Assembly (NCBI RefSeq): GCF_024436055.1
Contig: NZ_JANFNH010000045.1
Location: 1-59,339 of the forward strand
DNA length: 59,339 nt
Reading direction: 5' to 3'
Origin: Streptantibioticus rubrisoli
Lineage (GTDB): Bacteria > Actinomycetota > Actinomycetes > Streptomycetales > Streptomycetaceae
The notes beneath the pieces are model-generated. The model saw only the letters and a program-made list of their open reading frames with translations, did not search any database and was not told the origin of the DNA. Positions 45,797-54,118 of the stretch are shown here, one piece after another (positions within the stretch are counted from its first letter, which is position 1; each line of letters starts with the position of its first letter). The position numbers and the translations under genes are program-made.

Positions 45797-45814
45797 GTGT
45801 TTCACGTGAAACAC
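45797..45814. promoter_or_regulatory. parS chromosome-partitioning site
   Basis: GTGTTTCACGTGAAACAC is a perfect 18-bp palindrome containing the ParB recognition sequence TGTTTCACGTGAAACA (45798-45813) without mismatch. It lies in the short gap between the convergent PBP and yqeY genes. Streptomyces chromosomes carry about 20 such sites around oriC that load ParB for segregation during sporulation. I found no second copy in the window. Confidence 0.95.
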
Positions 45815-45830
45815 GCGTTCTAACGGCGTG

Positions 45831-45861
45831 TGGGGCGCCCCCGGAGTCCGGGGGCGCCCCA
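45831..45861. terminator. Bidirectional terminator between PBP and yqeY genes
   Basis: tggggcgcccccgga and tccgggggcgcccca form a perfect 15-bp stem with essentially no loop, placed between converging genes and 16 bp from parS. Confidence 0.75.
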
Positions 45862-45879
45862 CCGCTTCTCGAAGTCGGA

Positions 45880-46344
45880 TCAGCTGCCCAGGTGCCGCTT
45901 GACCTCGGCGGCCACCCGGCCGCCCTCGGCACGACCGGCGACCTTCTGGTTGGCCAGCTTCATGATCGCGCCCATCGCGCGCGGCCCCTCGTTGCCCTGC
46001 GCGGCGGCCTCGGCCACCGCTTCGGCGACCACGGTGGCCAACTCCTCGTCGCTGAGCGGCTTGGGCAGGTACTCGGCGAGCACCTCGCCCTCCGCTCGCT
46101 CCCGCTCGGCGGACTCCGCACGACCGCCCTTGTCGAAGGCCTCGGCCGCCTCACGGCGCTTCTTGGCCTCGCGGGCGATCACCTTCTCCACCTCGGCGTC
46201 GGACAGCTCACGGGCCTCGGTACCCGCGACCTCTTCCTTGTGAACGGCGGTGATGGTGAGGCGGAGCGTGGACGCGCGCAGTTCGTCGCGCGTCTTGATG
46301 GCCGCGGTGAGATCTTCCTGGAGCCGGGCTTTGAGCGTGGTCAT
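45880..46344 (-). CDS. GatB/YqeY domain protein
   Basis: This 154-residue helical protein starts MTTLKARLQEDLTAAIKTRD and contains LRLTITAVHKEEVAG, YLPKPLSDEEL and GAIMKLANQKVAGRAEGG, matching the YqeY family (related to the tail domain of GatB, a tRNA-amidotransferase subunit). Its cellular role is not established. It is divergent from the metallophosphoesterase across about 77 bp. Confidence 0.92.
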   Translation of the reverse strand: MTTLKARLQEDLTAAIKTRDELRASTLRLTITAVHKEEVAGTEARELSDAEVEKVIAREAKKRREAAEAFDKGGRAESAERERAEGEVLAEYLPKPLSDEELATVVAEAVAEAAAQGNEGPRAMGAIMKLANQKVAGRAEGGRVAAEVKRHLGS

Positions 46345-46409
46345 ACCGTGAGTCTGCCATGGGCATGGGGAAGACCGCCGGAAGATTTCCAGCGCTGCCG
46401 GGCGTCTGC

Positions 46410-46415
46410 CACGAT
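46410..46415 (+). promoter_or_regulatory. Candidate -10 hexamer of a leaderless transcript
   Basis: CACGAT ends six bases before ATG 46422; there is no ribosome binding site. Confidence 0.3.
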
Positions 46416-46421
46416 GGGCGC

Positions 46422-47351
46422 ATGCGCGCTCGTTATGGGATCCCGCTGGGAATTACGGCAGTCGGCGCGGCCTCGGTGGCGTACGCCGCGGGCTTCGAAG
46501 TCCGTTCCTTCCGCCTGCGACGGGTCGAGGTTCCCGTCCTGCCGCCGGGGATGCGGCCGTTGCGCGTGCTCCAGGTCTCCGACATCCACATGGTGAGCGG
46601 TCAGAACAAGAAGCGCCGCTGGCTGCAGTCGCTGGCCGGGCTGCGGCCCGACTTCGTGATCAACACCGGCGACAACCTCTCGGACCCCGAGGCGGTGCCC
46701 GAGGTGCTGGACGCGCTCGGCCCGCTGATGGATGTGCCGGGCGCGTACGTCTTCGGCTCGAACGACTACTACGGGCCCAAGCTGCGCAATCCGGCCCGCT
46801 ACCTGGTGGAGCGGGCGCGCGGCAGGCACGGGCTCAACGGCAACCCCCCGGTGCGCGGCGCGATCCACAACCCGTGGCAGGAGCTGCGCGACAGCTTCGA
46901 CGCGGCGGGCTGGATCGGCCTGAACAACACCCGCGGTCGGCTCAAGCTGAGCGACGGCACGGAGATCGCGCTCACCGGACTGGACGACCCGCACATCAAG
47001 CGCGACCGGTACGGGATGGTGGCGGGCGGCCCGTCCGCCGACGCCGACCTGTCCCTCGCCGTGGTGCACGCCCCGTACCTGCGCGTCCTCGACGCCTTCA
47101 CGGCCGACGGCTACCCGCTGATCCTGGCCGGACACACCCACGGCGGCCAGCTGTGCGTGCCCTTCTACGGCGCCCTGGTCACCAACTGCGACCTGGACGC
47201 TCGCCGGGTCAAGGGCCTGTCCACCCATCGCGCGGGCGGTCGCACCGCCTATATGCACGTTTCCGCAGGCTGCGGCACGAACCGGTACACCCCGGTACGT
47301 TTCGCCTGCCCGCCCGAGGCCACCCTGCTCACCCTGACCCCCGGCTCCTGA
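46422..47351 (+). CDS. Membrane-anchored metallophosphoesterase
   Basis: The 309-residue protein, from ATG 46422 (MRARYGIPLGITAVGAASVA), has an N-terminal hydrophobic segment (7-22). Calcineurin-like metal motifs are QVSDIHM, VINTGDNL, FGSNDYY (GNHD variant), AVVHAP and AGHTHGGQL. It matches Rv3683, which follows ponA2 in M. tuberculosis. The substrate is unknown; related YkuE-type enzymes act at the envelope. Confidence 0.9.
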   Translation: MRARYGIPLGITAVGAASVAYAAGFEVRSFRLRRVEVPVLPPGMRPLRVLQVSDIHMVSGQNKKRRWLQSLAGLRPDFVINTGDNLSDPEAVPEVLDALGPLMDVPGAYVFGSNDYYGPKLRNPARYLVERARGRHGLNGNPPVRGAIHNPWQELRDSFDAAGWIGLNNTRGRLKLSDGTEIALTGLDDPHIKRDRYGMVAGGPSADADLSLAVVHAPYLRVLDAFTADGYPLILAGHTHGGQLCVPFYGALVTNCDLDARRVKGLSTHRAGGRTAYMHVSAGCGTNRYTPVRFACPPEATLLTLTPGS

Positions 47352-47411
47352 CCCCGGCGGAATCGGATTTCGCCTCCGGTCACGAGTCCGCTAGAGTAGA
47401 GCCCGTTGCAC

Positions 47412-47485
47412 CGGGGTGTAGCGCAGCTTGGCAGCGCGCTTCGTTCGGGACGAAGAGGCCGTGGGTTCAAATCCCGCCACCCCGA
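47412..47485 (+). tRNA. tRNA-Pro, anticodon CGG
   Basis: The 74-nt gene folds as a cloverleaf: acceptor stem CGGGGTG/CACCCCG, D-arm with GCGCAGCTTGGCAGCGC, anticodon stem CTTCG/CGAAG with loop TTCGGGA (anticodon CGG), T-arm GTGGGTTCAAATCCCGC and discriminator A. CCA is not encoded. A TAGAGT at 47392-47397 is a likely -10. It reads CCG, a very common Pro codon in this genome. Confidence 0.97.
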
Positions 47486-47503
47486 CTGGTGAAACACCTG
47501 ATC

Positions 47504-47536
47504 AGGGCCAGTCTCCTCTCGCGTGGGACTGGCCCT
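47504..47536 (+). terminator. Terminator after tRNA-Pro
   Basis: agggccagtc and gactggccct form a perfect 10-bp stem 18 bp downstream of the tRNA; only a weak T-rich tail follows. Confidence 0.65.
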
Positions 47537-48168
47537 GGGTCGTTTCTGGGGGCCGCTGGTGTGGCAACCGTCGCTGAGGGCCCTTCGGCTGCGGGAACGC
47601 CCAGGGCGTCCGGCAGTTGGGTAGCTTCCGTCCGCTCGCCGGGTGAACGACCGACCCAGCAGACAGTGTTGGGAGGCACCCGGCAGGCGCGGCGAGGGTG
47701 TCGGCGGGGAGCGGGGTGGCCGGGGCCGTTCGTTTCACGGTGATCGACCCCGCCGCCGCCAACAGTGGCGGTAGCCGCCCTCACCGGTCGACAAGATCGA
47801 GATCGTGCGGCCCTCCGCCACTGGGGCCACGCCGTGCGTCGTTGACCGGTACCGGGTGCCAGGCCGCGGCGTAGCGGGCGGAGGTGATCGGCTGGCAGGG
47901 CACGTCGGCCGGGACACGTCACAGCAGGCTCAGGCGTGGGGTGTCGCCGTCGGAGCGCGCCTCGCCCCCAGGTGTCGACGGCCCGCGCTCCAGGAGCCCG
48001 CGGGTGCGGCCTGGGACTGGGCAGCCGCGGCGGCGGTATGCGGGACGGCGGCCGTCCCCGCGGTCGGGGCCCTGCGGCCGGGGCCCCGCGGTCTCGGGGC
48101 GACGCCGTCGGAGCGTGGCCCGCCCGGCCAGAGTCCATATGTCGGTTTTGCACCGATATGCTAGGCGC
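47537..48168. other. Gene-poor stretch between tRNA-Pro and the PP2C phosphatase
   Basis: These 632 bp contain open frames on both strands but none with a ribosome binding site, recognisable domain or convincing codon pattern. No repeat of the tRNA 3' end is visible, so there is no direct evidence for an attachment-site duplication. Confidence 0.5.
48157..48162 (+). promoter_or_regulatory. Candidate -10 hexamer of a leaderless phosphatase transcript
   Basis: TATGCT ends six bases before ATG 48169, which lacks a ribosome binding site. Confidence 0.4.
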
Positions 48169-49299
48169 ATGATCGAGTTTGGGCGGCTACGGCTCCGCCG
48201 TCGTCCCCACGGCCGGTTGCCCGCTGAGATGATGCTGCCGGTGATGGCGGCCATCCTCATCGCCAGCCTGGCCTTCGCCACGCCCAGGAGCGTCGCCATC
48301 AGCCGCTTCCTGCCCGCGGTGCCCGCCCTCGCCGCCTCCATGTGGCCCGTGCTCCCCACCATCTTGCTGGGCACCTTCTGCCTGCTGCTCATGATCGGCC
48401 TCAGCTTCGAGTTCCCCGACCTGGGGACCTGGTACACCGCCGGTGGAATCGTCGCGGTCACCGTGGCGGCCGCGTACGGAAGCCATGTCCGGCTGCAGCG
48501 GGAGCAGACCCTCTTCCAGGTCCGGCTCGTCGCCGACGCGGCGCAGCAGGTGGTGCTGAGCCCGATGGCGCGCTGCTTCGGGGGCGTGGAGGTCGAGTCG
48601 CTGTACATCGCGGCCGCGGCGGAGGCCCGTATCGGCGGCGACTTCTACGAGGTGGCCGAGACGCGGTTCGGGGTGCGGCTGCTCATCGGTGATGTGCGGG
48701 GCAAGGGCCTGCCCGCGGTCGGGGCGGCCGCGGCCGTGGTCAACTCCTTTCGGGAGGCGGCCTACGACCATCCCGACCTGTGCGACCTGGCGCGTCGGCT
48801 GGAGTCCAGCAGCGCCCGGTACACCGCCGCGTTTCCCCCCGACGACCTGGTGGAGCGCTTCGCCACCGCCCTGCTGGTGGAGATCCCGTACGAGGGCGGC
48901 CACATCAAGATCCTCAACTGCGGACACCCCCCGCCACTGCTGCTGGGCCACGGGCGACTACGTGTCCTGAGACCCAGCGATCCCTCGCCGCTGCTCAACC
49001 TCCGTGAGCTGATCGGCGATCAGTACACCGTCGACACGGTCACCTTCGGCCCCGGCGACCAGTTGCTCCTCTACACCGACGGTGTCACCGAGGCCCGCGA
49101 CCACGCCGGGGAGTTCTTCCCGCTGGCGGAGTGGATGGAGCGGCAGACCGCGACGCGGCCGCGCGAACTGCTCGACGCGCTGCACCACGACCTGCTGCAC
49201 CACAGCAGCGGAGGCCTCGACGACGACATCGCCGCCCTGGCCGTCCGCTGGAACGAGGACGCGGCCCCGTACACCGGCCAGAGGGGCCGCGCCGCGTGA
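48169..49299 (+). CDS. Membrane PP2C-type (SpoIIE family) serine phosphatase
   Basis: The 376-residue protein has three N-terminal hydrophobic segments (about 19-110), then a SpoIIE-type PP2C domain with EARIGGDFYEV, LIGDVRGKGLPAV, LNCGHPPPLLL, LLYTDGVTEARD and GLDDDIAALAVRW containing the metal-binding aspartates. Such phosphatases dephosphorylate anti-anti-sigma factors of the BldG/SpoIIAA kind. No partner gene is adjacent, and BldG is 34 kb away. Streptomyces have dozens of these, so the client cannot be named. Confidence 0.92.
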   Translation: MIEFGRLRLRRRPHGRLPAEMMLPVMAAILIASLAFATPRSVAISRFLPAVPALAASMWPVLPTILLGTFCLLLMIGLSFEFPDLGTWYTAGGIVAVTVAAAYGSHVRLQREQTLFQVRLVADAAQQVVLSPMARCFGGVEVESLYIAAAAEARIGGDFYEVAETRFGVRLLIGDVRGKGLPAVGAAAAVVNSFREAAYDHPDLCDLARRLESSSARYTAAFPPDDLVERFATALLVEIPYEGGHIKILNCGHPPPLLLGHGRLRVLRPSDPSPLLNLRELIGDQYTVDTVTFGPGDQLLLYTDGVTEARDHAGEFFPLAEWMERQTATRPRELLDALHHDLLHHSSGGLDDDIAALAVRWNEDAAPYTGQRGRAA

Positions 49300-49352
49300 A
49301 CCCGTCGCACGGCGGGATACCGCCGGTTCGGATGCCGGGCGGTCAGGTTTGA

Positions 49353-51146
49353 ATGGAAGGCATGAGTGATGTCTTCGCTGGCATGCCGGACTGGGAGAAG
49401 CGCTTCCGGGCGCCGCGCGTGGGGTTGCCGGAGTGGGCGCAGGACGCGCCGCACCGTTCGCTGTACGTGTCCAACGCCACGGGCACGTACGAGCTGTACG
49501 CCTGGGACCGGAGGACCGGTGAGCGGCGGCAGGTCACCGACCGGCCGAACGGCACCACGGACGGGACGCTGAGCCCGGACGGGGAGTGGATCTGGTGGTT
49601 CTCGGACACCGACGGGGACGAGTTCGGGGTCTGGATGCGCCAGCCGTTCGCCGGTGGAGACGACGAGCCGGGGGTGCCGGATCTCGCACCGTCGTATCCG
49701 GCAGGGCTCGCCCTGGGACGGGACGGCACGGCGGTGGTCGGCCGGTCACTGGACGACGAGGGCACCTCGATCCACGTGGCCAGGCCCGGCCGGCCGGCCG
49801 AGACGGTCTACCAGCACCCGCAGTCAGCGGGCGTCGGCGACCTCAGCGAGGACGGCACACTGCTCGCCGTCGAGCACACCGAGCACGGTGACGCCATGCA
49901 CGCGTCGCTGCGGGTGATGACGCTGGACGGCGCGACCGTCGCCGAGCTGGACGACACCGCGGGCGGTGTGCGGGAGCTGGGCCTTGAGTGCCTGGGGTTC
50001 GCCCCGGTCGCCGGTGACAGCCGACTGCTCGTCGCCCACCAGCGGCGCGGCCGATGGGAGCCGATGATCTGGGACGTCGCCACCGGCCAGCAGAGCGAGC
50101 TGGCGATCGGCCTGCCCGGCGACGTGGCCGCCGAGTGGTTCCCGGACGGCTCCGCCCTGCTGGTCGAGCACACCTACCAGGGCCGCAGCGAGCTGTGGCG
50201 GTACGGGTTCGCCGACGGCGCGCTGACCCGGGTCCCCACCGACCCCGGCACGATCAGCGCGGCGACGGCCCGCCCGGACGGCACGGTGGAGTTCCTGTGG
50301 TCGTCGGCCGCGCTGCCGCCCACCGTACGGTCCAGCACCGGCGCGACCGTGCTGGAGGTCCCCGGCTTCACGGCACCGCCGTCGGTGCCCGCCCGGGACG
50401 TGTGGGTCGACGGGCCGGGCGGCCGGATCCACGCCTTCGTCCAACAGCCGCACGGCGACGGGCCGTTCCCGACGGTGTTCGACATCCACGGCGGCCCGGC
50501 CTGGCACGACAGTGACGCGTTCGCGGCGGCTCCGGCGGCCTGGATCGACCACGGCATCGCGGTGGTACGGGTCAACTACCGCGGCTCGACCGGGTATGGG
50601 CGGGAGTGGACGGACGCGCTCAAGCACCGGGTCGGGCTGATCGAGCTGGAGGACATCGCGGCGGTACGGGACTGGGCCGTCGCCTCCGGGCTCGCGGATC
50701 CGGCCAAACTGGTGCTGGCGGGCGGCTCCTGGGGCGGCTACCTCACCCTGCTCGGGCTCGGCACCCAGCCGGAGGCGTGGGCCGCGGGCATCGCGGCGGT
50801 CCCGGTGGCGGACTACCTGGCCAGCTACGAGGACGAGATGGAGGCGCTCAAGGCGCTGGACCGCACGCTGTTCGGCGGCTCACCGCAGGAGGTGCCGGAA
50901 CGGTACGCGGCCTCGTCACCGCTGACGTACGTGGAGCAGGTGCGGGCGCCGGTGTTCATCTCGGCCGGGATGAACGATCCGCGCTGCCCGATACGGCAGA
51001 TCGACAACTACATCGAGCGGTTGGCGAGCCTGGGCAAGGTGCACGAGGTGTACCGGTACGACGCCGGTCACGGGTCGCTGGTGGTCGAGGAGCGGATCAA
51101 GCAGCTCCGGCTGGAGATCTCGTTCGCACTCGGCGTTCTGGGGTGA
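49353..51146 (+). CDS. S9 family prolyl oligopeptidase-type peptidase
   Basis: The 597-residue protein has an N-terminal beta-propeller of WD/TolB-like repeats (LYAWDRRTGERRQVTD, LSPDGEWIWWFSD and others) and a C-terminal alpha/beta hydrolase. Ser near 458 is in GGSWGGYLT, Asp near 541 in NDPRCP and His near 572 in DAGHGSLV, the acylaminoacyl/dipeptidyl-peptidase layout. No signal peptide, so cytoplasmic. An in-frame ATG at 49362 is an equally possible start. Confidence 0.92.
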   Translation: MEGMSDVFAGMPDWEKRFRAPRVGLPEWAQDAPHRSLYVSNATGTYELYAWDRRTGERRQVTDRPNGTTDGTLSPDGEWIWWFSDTDGDEFGVWMRQPFAGGDDEPGVPDLAPSYPAGLALGRDGTAVVGRSLDDEGTSIHVARPGRPAETVYQHPQSAGVGDLSEDGTLLAVEHTEHGDAMHASLRVMTLDGATVAELDDTAGGVRELGLECLGFAPVAGDSRLLVAHQRRGRWEPMIWDVATGQQSELAIGLPGDVAAEWFPDGSALLVEHTYQGRSELWRYGFADGALTRVPTDPGTISAATARPDGTVEFLWSSAALPPTVRSSTGATVLEVPGFTAPPSVPARDVWVDGPGGRIHAFVQQPHGDGPFPTVFDIHGGPAWHDSDAFAAAPAAWIDHGIAVVRVNYRGSTGYGREWTDALKHRVGLIELEDIAAVRDWAVASGLADPAKLVLAGGSWGGYLTLLGLGTQPEAWAAGIAAVPVADYLASYEDEMEALKALDRTLFGGSPQEVPERYAASSPLTYVEQVRAPVFISAGMNDPRCPIRQIDNYIERLASLGKVHEVYRYDAGHGSLVVEERIKQLRLEISFALGVLG

Positions 51147-51199
51147 TCGCCAGCCCCTCGCCCGTCCCTTCGCCGTCGGCCTCCGCTCGCCGTCGCGCC

Positions 51200-51997
51200 C
51201 TACCGCGCTGTGGCTGGCTCCTCGGGGACCAGCCCCAGCGCCAGGTCGCGCTGGACCTCAGCCTCCCGGCGGACCAGCCGGATCCAGATGAAGACCACGA
51301 AGCCCGCGAAGACAAACCACTCGCCGGTGTAGCCCAGGTTCTGGAACGCCCGCATGTCCAGCCCGGTGTTGGGCGCGGCGGCGGGCGGCACCGGCTTCAT
51401 CGGCGCCGGGCTCTGCGCCAGGGTGACCCAGCCGTCGTAGACCGGGTACGGCACGAGATTGACCAGGGAGGCGGCGCTGATCATGCCGAGCTGACCGGCC
51501 GGCAGCCCGCCACCGGAGTCGACGCCGTTGTCGCCGACCCCCTCCGACGCCTGGAGCGTCCCGCGCACCGTGGTCTGCCCGCTCGGGGCGGGAGGGATCG
51601 CACCGGGCGCGGAGGCGTTGCCGGGCATCCAGCCGCGCACCACCGCCAGCGCGCCGCCTGACGTGCGCAGCGGGGTGAGGACGTAGAAGCCCTGCCTGCC
51701 GTCGAGCGTCCGGCCCGGTACCAGCAGCTGGTGCGCGCTGTCGTAGTGACCGGTGGCGGTGACCGTGCGGCCCGCGGAGGCCTCGGTGACCTGCGCCTTG
51801 ACGTTCGGCAGCAGGTCGGGCAGCGCGACCGCGTCGGCGGCCGAGGGCTTGGGCGCCTGCTCGGCCGCGTGGTGCTGGGCGACCCGTGCGTCGAACCGGC
51901 CGAGCTGCCACGTGCCCATGAAGACGCAGAACGGGATGGCGAGCAGGACGAACAGGTGGATCCCCAGCCAGCGGGGGGTCAGCAGGAACCGGTACAC
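51200..51997 (-). CDS. SURF1 family cytochrome oxidase assembly protein
   Basis: The 265-residue protein has two hydrophobic segments, near residues 10-30 (GIHLFVLLAIPFCVFMGTWQLGR) and near the C-terminus (EWFVFAGFVVFIWIRLVRR), flanking an extracytoplasmic domain with VPGRTLDGRQGFYVLTPL and VVRGWMPG. This is the SURF1/Shy1 topology needed for aa3-type oxidase assembly. GTG start at 51997. Oxidase genes are not in the window. Confidence 0.92.
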   Translation of the reverse strand: MYRFLLTPRWLGIHLFVLLAIPFCVFMGTWQLGRFDARVAQHHAAEQAPKPSAADAVALPDLLPNVKAQVTEASAGRTVTATGHYDSAHQLLVPGRTLDGRQGFYVLTPLRTSGGALAVVRGWMPGNASAPGAIPPAPSGQTTVRGTLQASEGVGDNGVDSGGGLPAGQLGMISAASLVNLVPYPVYDGWVTLAQSPAPMKPVPPAAAPNTGLDMRAFQNLGYTGEWFVFAGFVVFIWIRLVRREAEVQRDLALGLVPEEPATAR

Positions 51998-52046
51998 CCC
52001 ATCAACGGTACGGGCAGTTCGCAGGCCGCCAGAACCCGGCCCCGGG

Positions 52047-53180
52047 CTACGAGGCGGGCAGCGCGGGCGTGCGGTAGACCGTGCCCGCGCAGGCCCCGTT
52101 GATGGTGGTCGAGGCGGTGCTGGGGGGACCGGAGTCGGGAATGTTGGACAGCGTGATGCCGCCCGCCGCCGGGGGCGAGGTGGGCGTACCGCCGCCCGAC
52201 GAGGAGTCGGCGGGCGCCTGGGCGTTGCCGGTGGCAGGGGTGTTGCCCGAGGTACCGGCGTCGGTGGTGCTCGGCCCGGTGTTGCCGGAACTGGTGGTTC
52301 CGGCTGAGCCGCCGCCGGTGGTGGACCCGCCGGTCGAGGGCGCGGCGCAGCCGGAGGCGCCGCCGCCCGCGGCCGGGATCCAGGCGAAGTCCACCTGGTA
52401 CGCCTTGCCCGGGGGCAGCGTCACGCTGTCCGGCGCGGTGGCCGGGTCGGGGAGCAGGCCGCTGGCCGGGTCACCCGCGGTGTGGTCCACCACCTGGATC
52501 CTGCTGGGGTCGGTGGAACCCTGGGCGGTGACCGAGATCTGGCCCTCGCCGGAGACGGTACAGCTGGTGTTGGAGACGTTGACGACCCGGAACGAGCCGT
52601 AGACCCGGCCCTCCTGGTCGGGCGCGCCGGTCTGTGCGCTGCCCCGGCCGAGCTGGCCGCGGGCGCAGGTCGGCGAGGCGACGGTCATCAGGCCCCCGGT
52701 CGGCGCGGTGCTGCCGCGGCTGCCGGAGCGGCTGGCCGAGGGCAGCGGGCTGGGCCGCGCCGTGCTGCCGCCGCCCGCTCCGCCGCCGGTGACCGTACCG
52801 GCCGGGTCCGACGTGCCGCCGCCGGTGCCCGGACCGCCCAGGGCGCCCGGGCTGCTGACAGCGGTGTGGCTGCTGGCGTTGGCCGCGCCCACGGTGTCGG
52901 TGCCGCCGGTGGTGGCGGCGTGCAGTACGGCGGGGACGGCGGTGCCGACCAGCAGAACTCCGGCGGCGGCGCCGACCATGGCCTGACGGCGGCGGGTGCG
53001 GCGGGCCGGGATCGCGTGGCGCAGCCGGTCGAGCGCTTCGGGGCCGGGCTCCAGGTCCCGTACCGCGTCCCGCATCAGTCGGCGCAGCGCGAGCTCGTCG
53101 AAGGCGTCGGCGGTGTTGTCGGGGTGGTTGTGTTCAGGCATTCCGTCGGGGACATCGGGATCGGAAGGGTGCTGGGTCAT
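52047..53180 (-). CDS. Single-pass membrane protein coupled to an ECF sigma factor, probable regulator
   Basis: The 377-residue protein overlaps the sigma-factor stop by ATGA. The N-terminal cytoplasmic part (about 65 residues) contains LRRLMRDAVRDLEPGPEALDRL, then an Arg-rich stop and one membrane helix. The outside has a Gly/Thr/Ser/Pro linker, a cysteine-containing beta domain (SPTCARG through SNTSCTV, reminiscent of DUF4232) and a long Gly/Ser/Thr tail. The zinc-binding HxxxCxxC anti-sigma motif is absent. Anti-sigma function is inferred from operon position and topology only. Confidence 0.75.
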   Translation of the reverse strand: MTQHPSDPDVPDGMPEHNHPDNTADAFDELALRRLMRDAVRDLEPGPEALDRLRHAIPARRTRRRQAMVGAAAGVLLVGTAVPAVLHAATTGGTDTVGAANASSHTAVSSPGALGGPGTGGGTSDPAGTVTGGGAGGGSTARPSPLPSASRSGSRGSTAPTGGLMTVASPTCARGQLGRGSAQTGAPDQEGRVYGSFRVVNVSNTSCTVSGEGQISVTAQGSTDPSRIQVVDHTAGDPASGLLPDPATAPDSVTLPPGKAYQVDFAWIPAAGGGASGCAAPSTGGSTTGGGSAGTTSSGNTGPSTTDAGTSGNTPATGNAQAPADSSSGGGTPTSPPAAGGITLSNIPDSGPPSTASTTINGACAGTVYRTPALPAS

Positions 53181-53863
53181 GCCGGCGCCTCCATGGCGAC
53201 GCGGAGCGCGGCGATGCCGCGGGAGCCGTACGCCTTGACGGAGCCGATCGATATGCCGAGCGTCTCGGCGACCTGCGCCTCGGTCATGTCCGCGAAGTAG
53301 CGCAGCACGAGCACCTCGCGCTGGCGGCGCTGCAACCCCCGCATGGAGCGGATGAGTTGGTCACGCTCCAACTGCTCGTAGGCGCCCTCCTCCGCGCTGG
53401 CCATGTCCGGCATCGGCTTGGACAGCAGCTTCAGTCCGAGGATGCGGCGGCGCAGCGCGGAACGGGAGAGGTTGACGACGGTCTGGCGCAGGTAGGCGAG
53501 GGTCTTCTCGGGTTCACGGACCCTGCTACGGGCCGAGTGGACCCGGATGAAGGCCTCTTGGACCACGTCCTCGCAGGAGGCGGTGTCATCAAGGAGCAGT
53601 GCGGCGAGGCCGAGCAGCGACCGGTAGTGGGCCCGGTAGGTCTCGGTGAGGTGGTCGACCGTGGTACCAGCGGCCATGGCGCCCTCAGCGCCCACGGCCT
53701 CGGAGGGCAACTTGGCGACCGGCCATGGCGCGATCACCGGCAGACCGCCGGGCGCCGAGGGGCGCTTTGCACGCGTGCTCGCGGGTTTGCCGAGTGCGGG
53801 GGCGTCGCCCACGGCCCCCCAGGTTGCGATCCCGACTGCCTCTGCCACGACTGTTGGACGCAC
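53177..53863 (-). CDS. ECF sigma factor (SigE/sigma-70 family)
   Basis: The 228-residue protein starts at GTG 53863 with AGGGG just upstream. Region 2 is YRSLLGLAALLLDDTASCEDVVQEAFIRVH (-10 recognition), and region 4 is LQRRQREVLVLRYFADMTEAQVAETLGISIGSVKAY (helix-turn-helix for -35). About 65 residues precede region 2. An internal start at MAAGTTVDHL is possible, but the extension is clearly codon-biased. Its coupled downstream gene encodes the presumed membrane regulator. Confidence 0.93.
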   Translation of the reverse strand: MRPTVVAEAVGIATWGAVGDAPALGKPASTRAKRPSAPGGLPVIAPWPVAKLPSEAVGAEGAMAAGTTVDHLTETYRAHYRSLLGLAALLLDDTASCEDVVQEAFIRVHSARSRVREPEKTLAYLRQTVVNLSRSALRRRILGLKLLSKPMPDMASAEEGAYEQLERDQLIRSMRGLQRRQREVLVLRYFADMTEAQVAETLGISIGSVKAYGSRGIAALRVAMEAPA

Positions 53864-53974
53864 ATCCCCTGGCCAGGGTTGTACGGCTTCCCCATGCGTA
53901 CCAACTCATCCCCACTGTCCCGGTTTTCCCGATCCCCGACGAGTCGCGTCTGTGGCAGGGCACTGACACAAAGA

Positions 53975-54014
53975 CGCTCCCCGCCAACTGCCGGTTGCGG
54001 CAAGGCGGGGAGCG
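53975..54014 (-). terminator. Terminator of the ask-asd operon
   Basis: cgctccccgcc and ggcggggagcg form a perfect 11-bp stem with an 18-base loop, about 105 bp past the asd stop; on the minus strand it is followed by TCTTT. Confidence 0.65.
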
Positions 54015-54118
54015 AAATTGTCGAACGCGGTGAGTCTCCGCATCAAGCGGTACAGACCATCAGGTTCGTCACAGGTTCTTCACAAACAGGCGGGGTTGGC
54101 GGCCAGGCCCCCGAACCC

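Noticed and set aside
47537-48168. Short frames downstream of tRNA-Pro as genes
   Set aside because: No ribosome binding site, domain or consistent codon bias; frames overlap on both strands.
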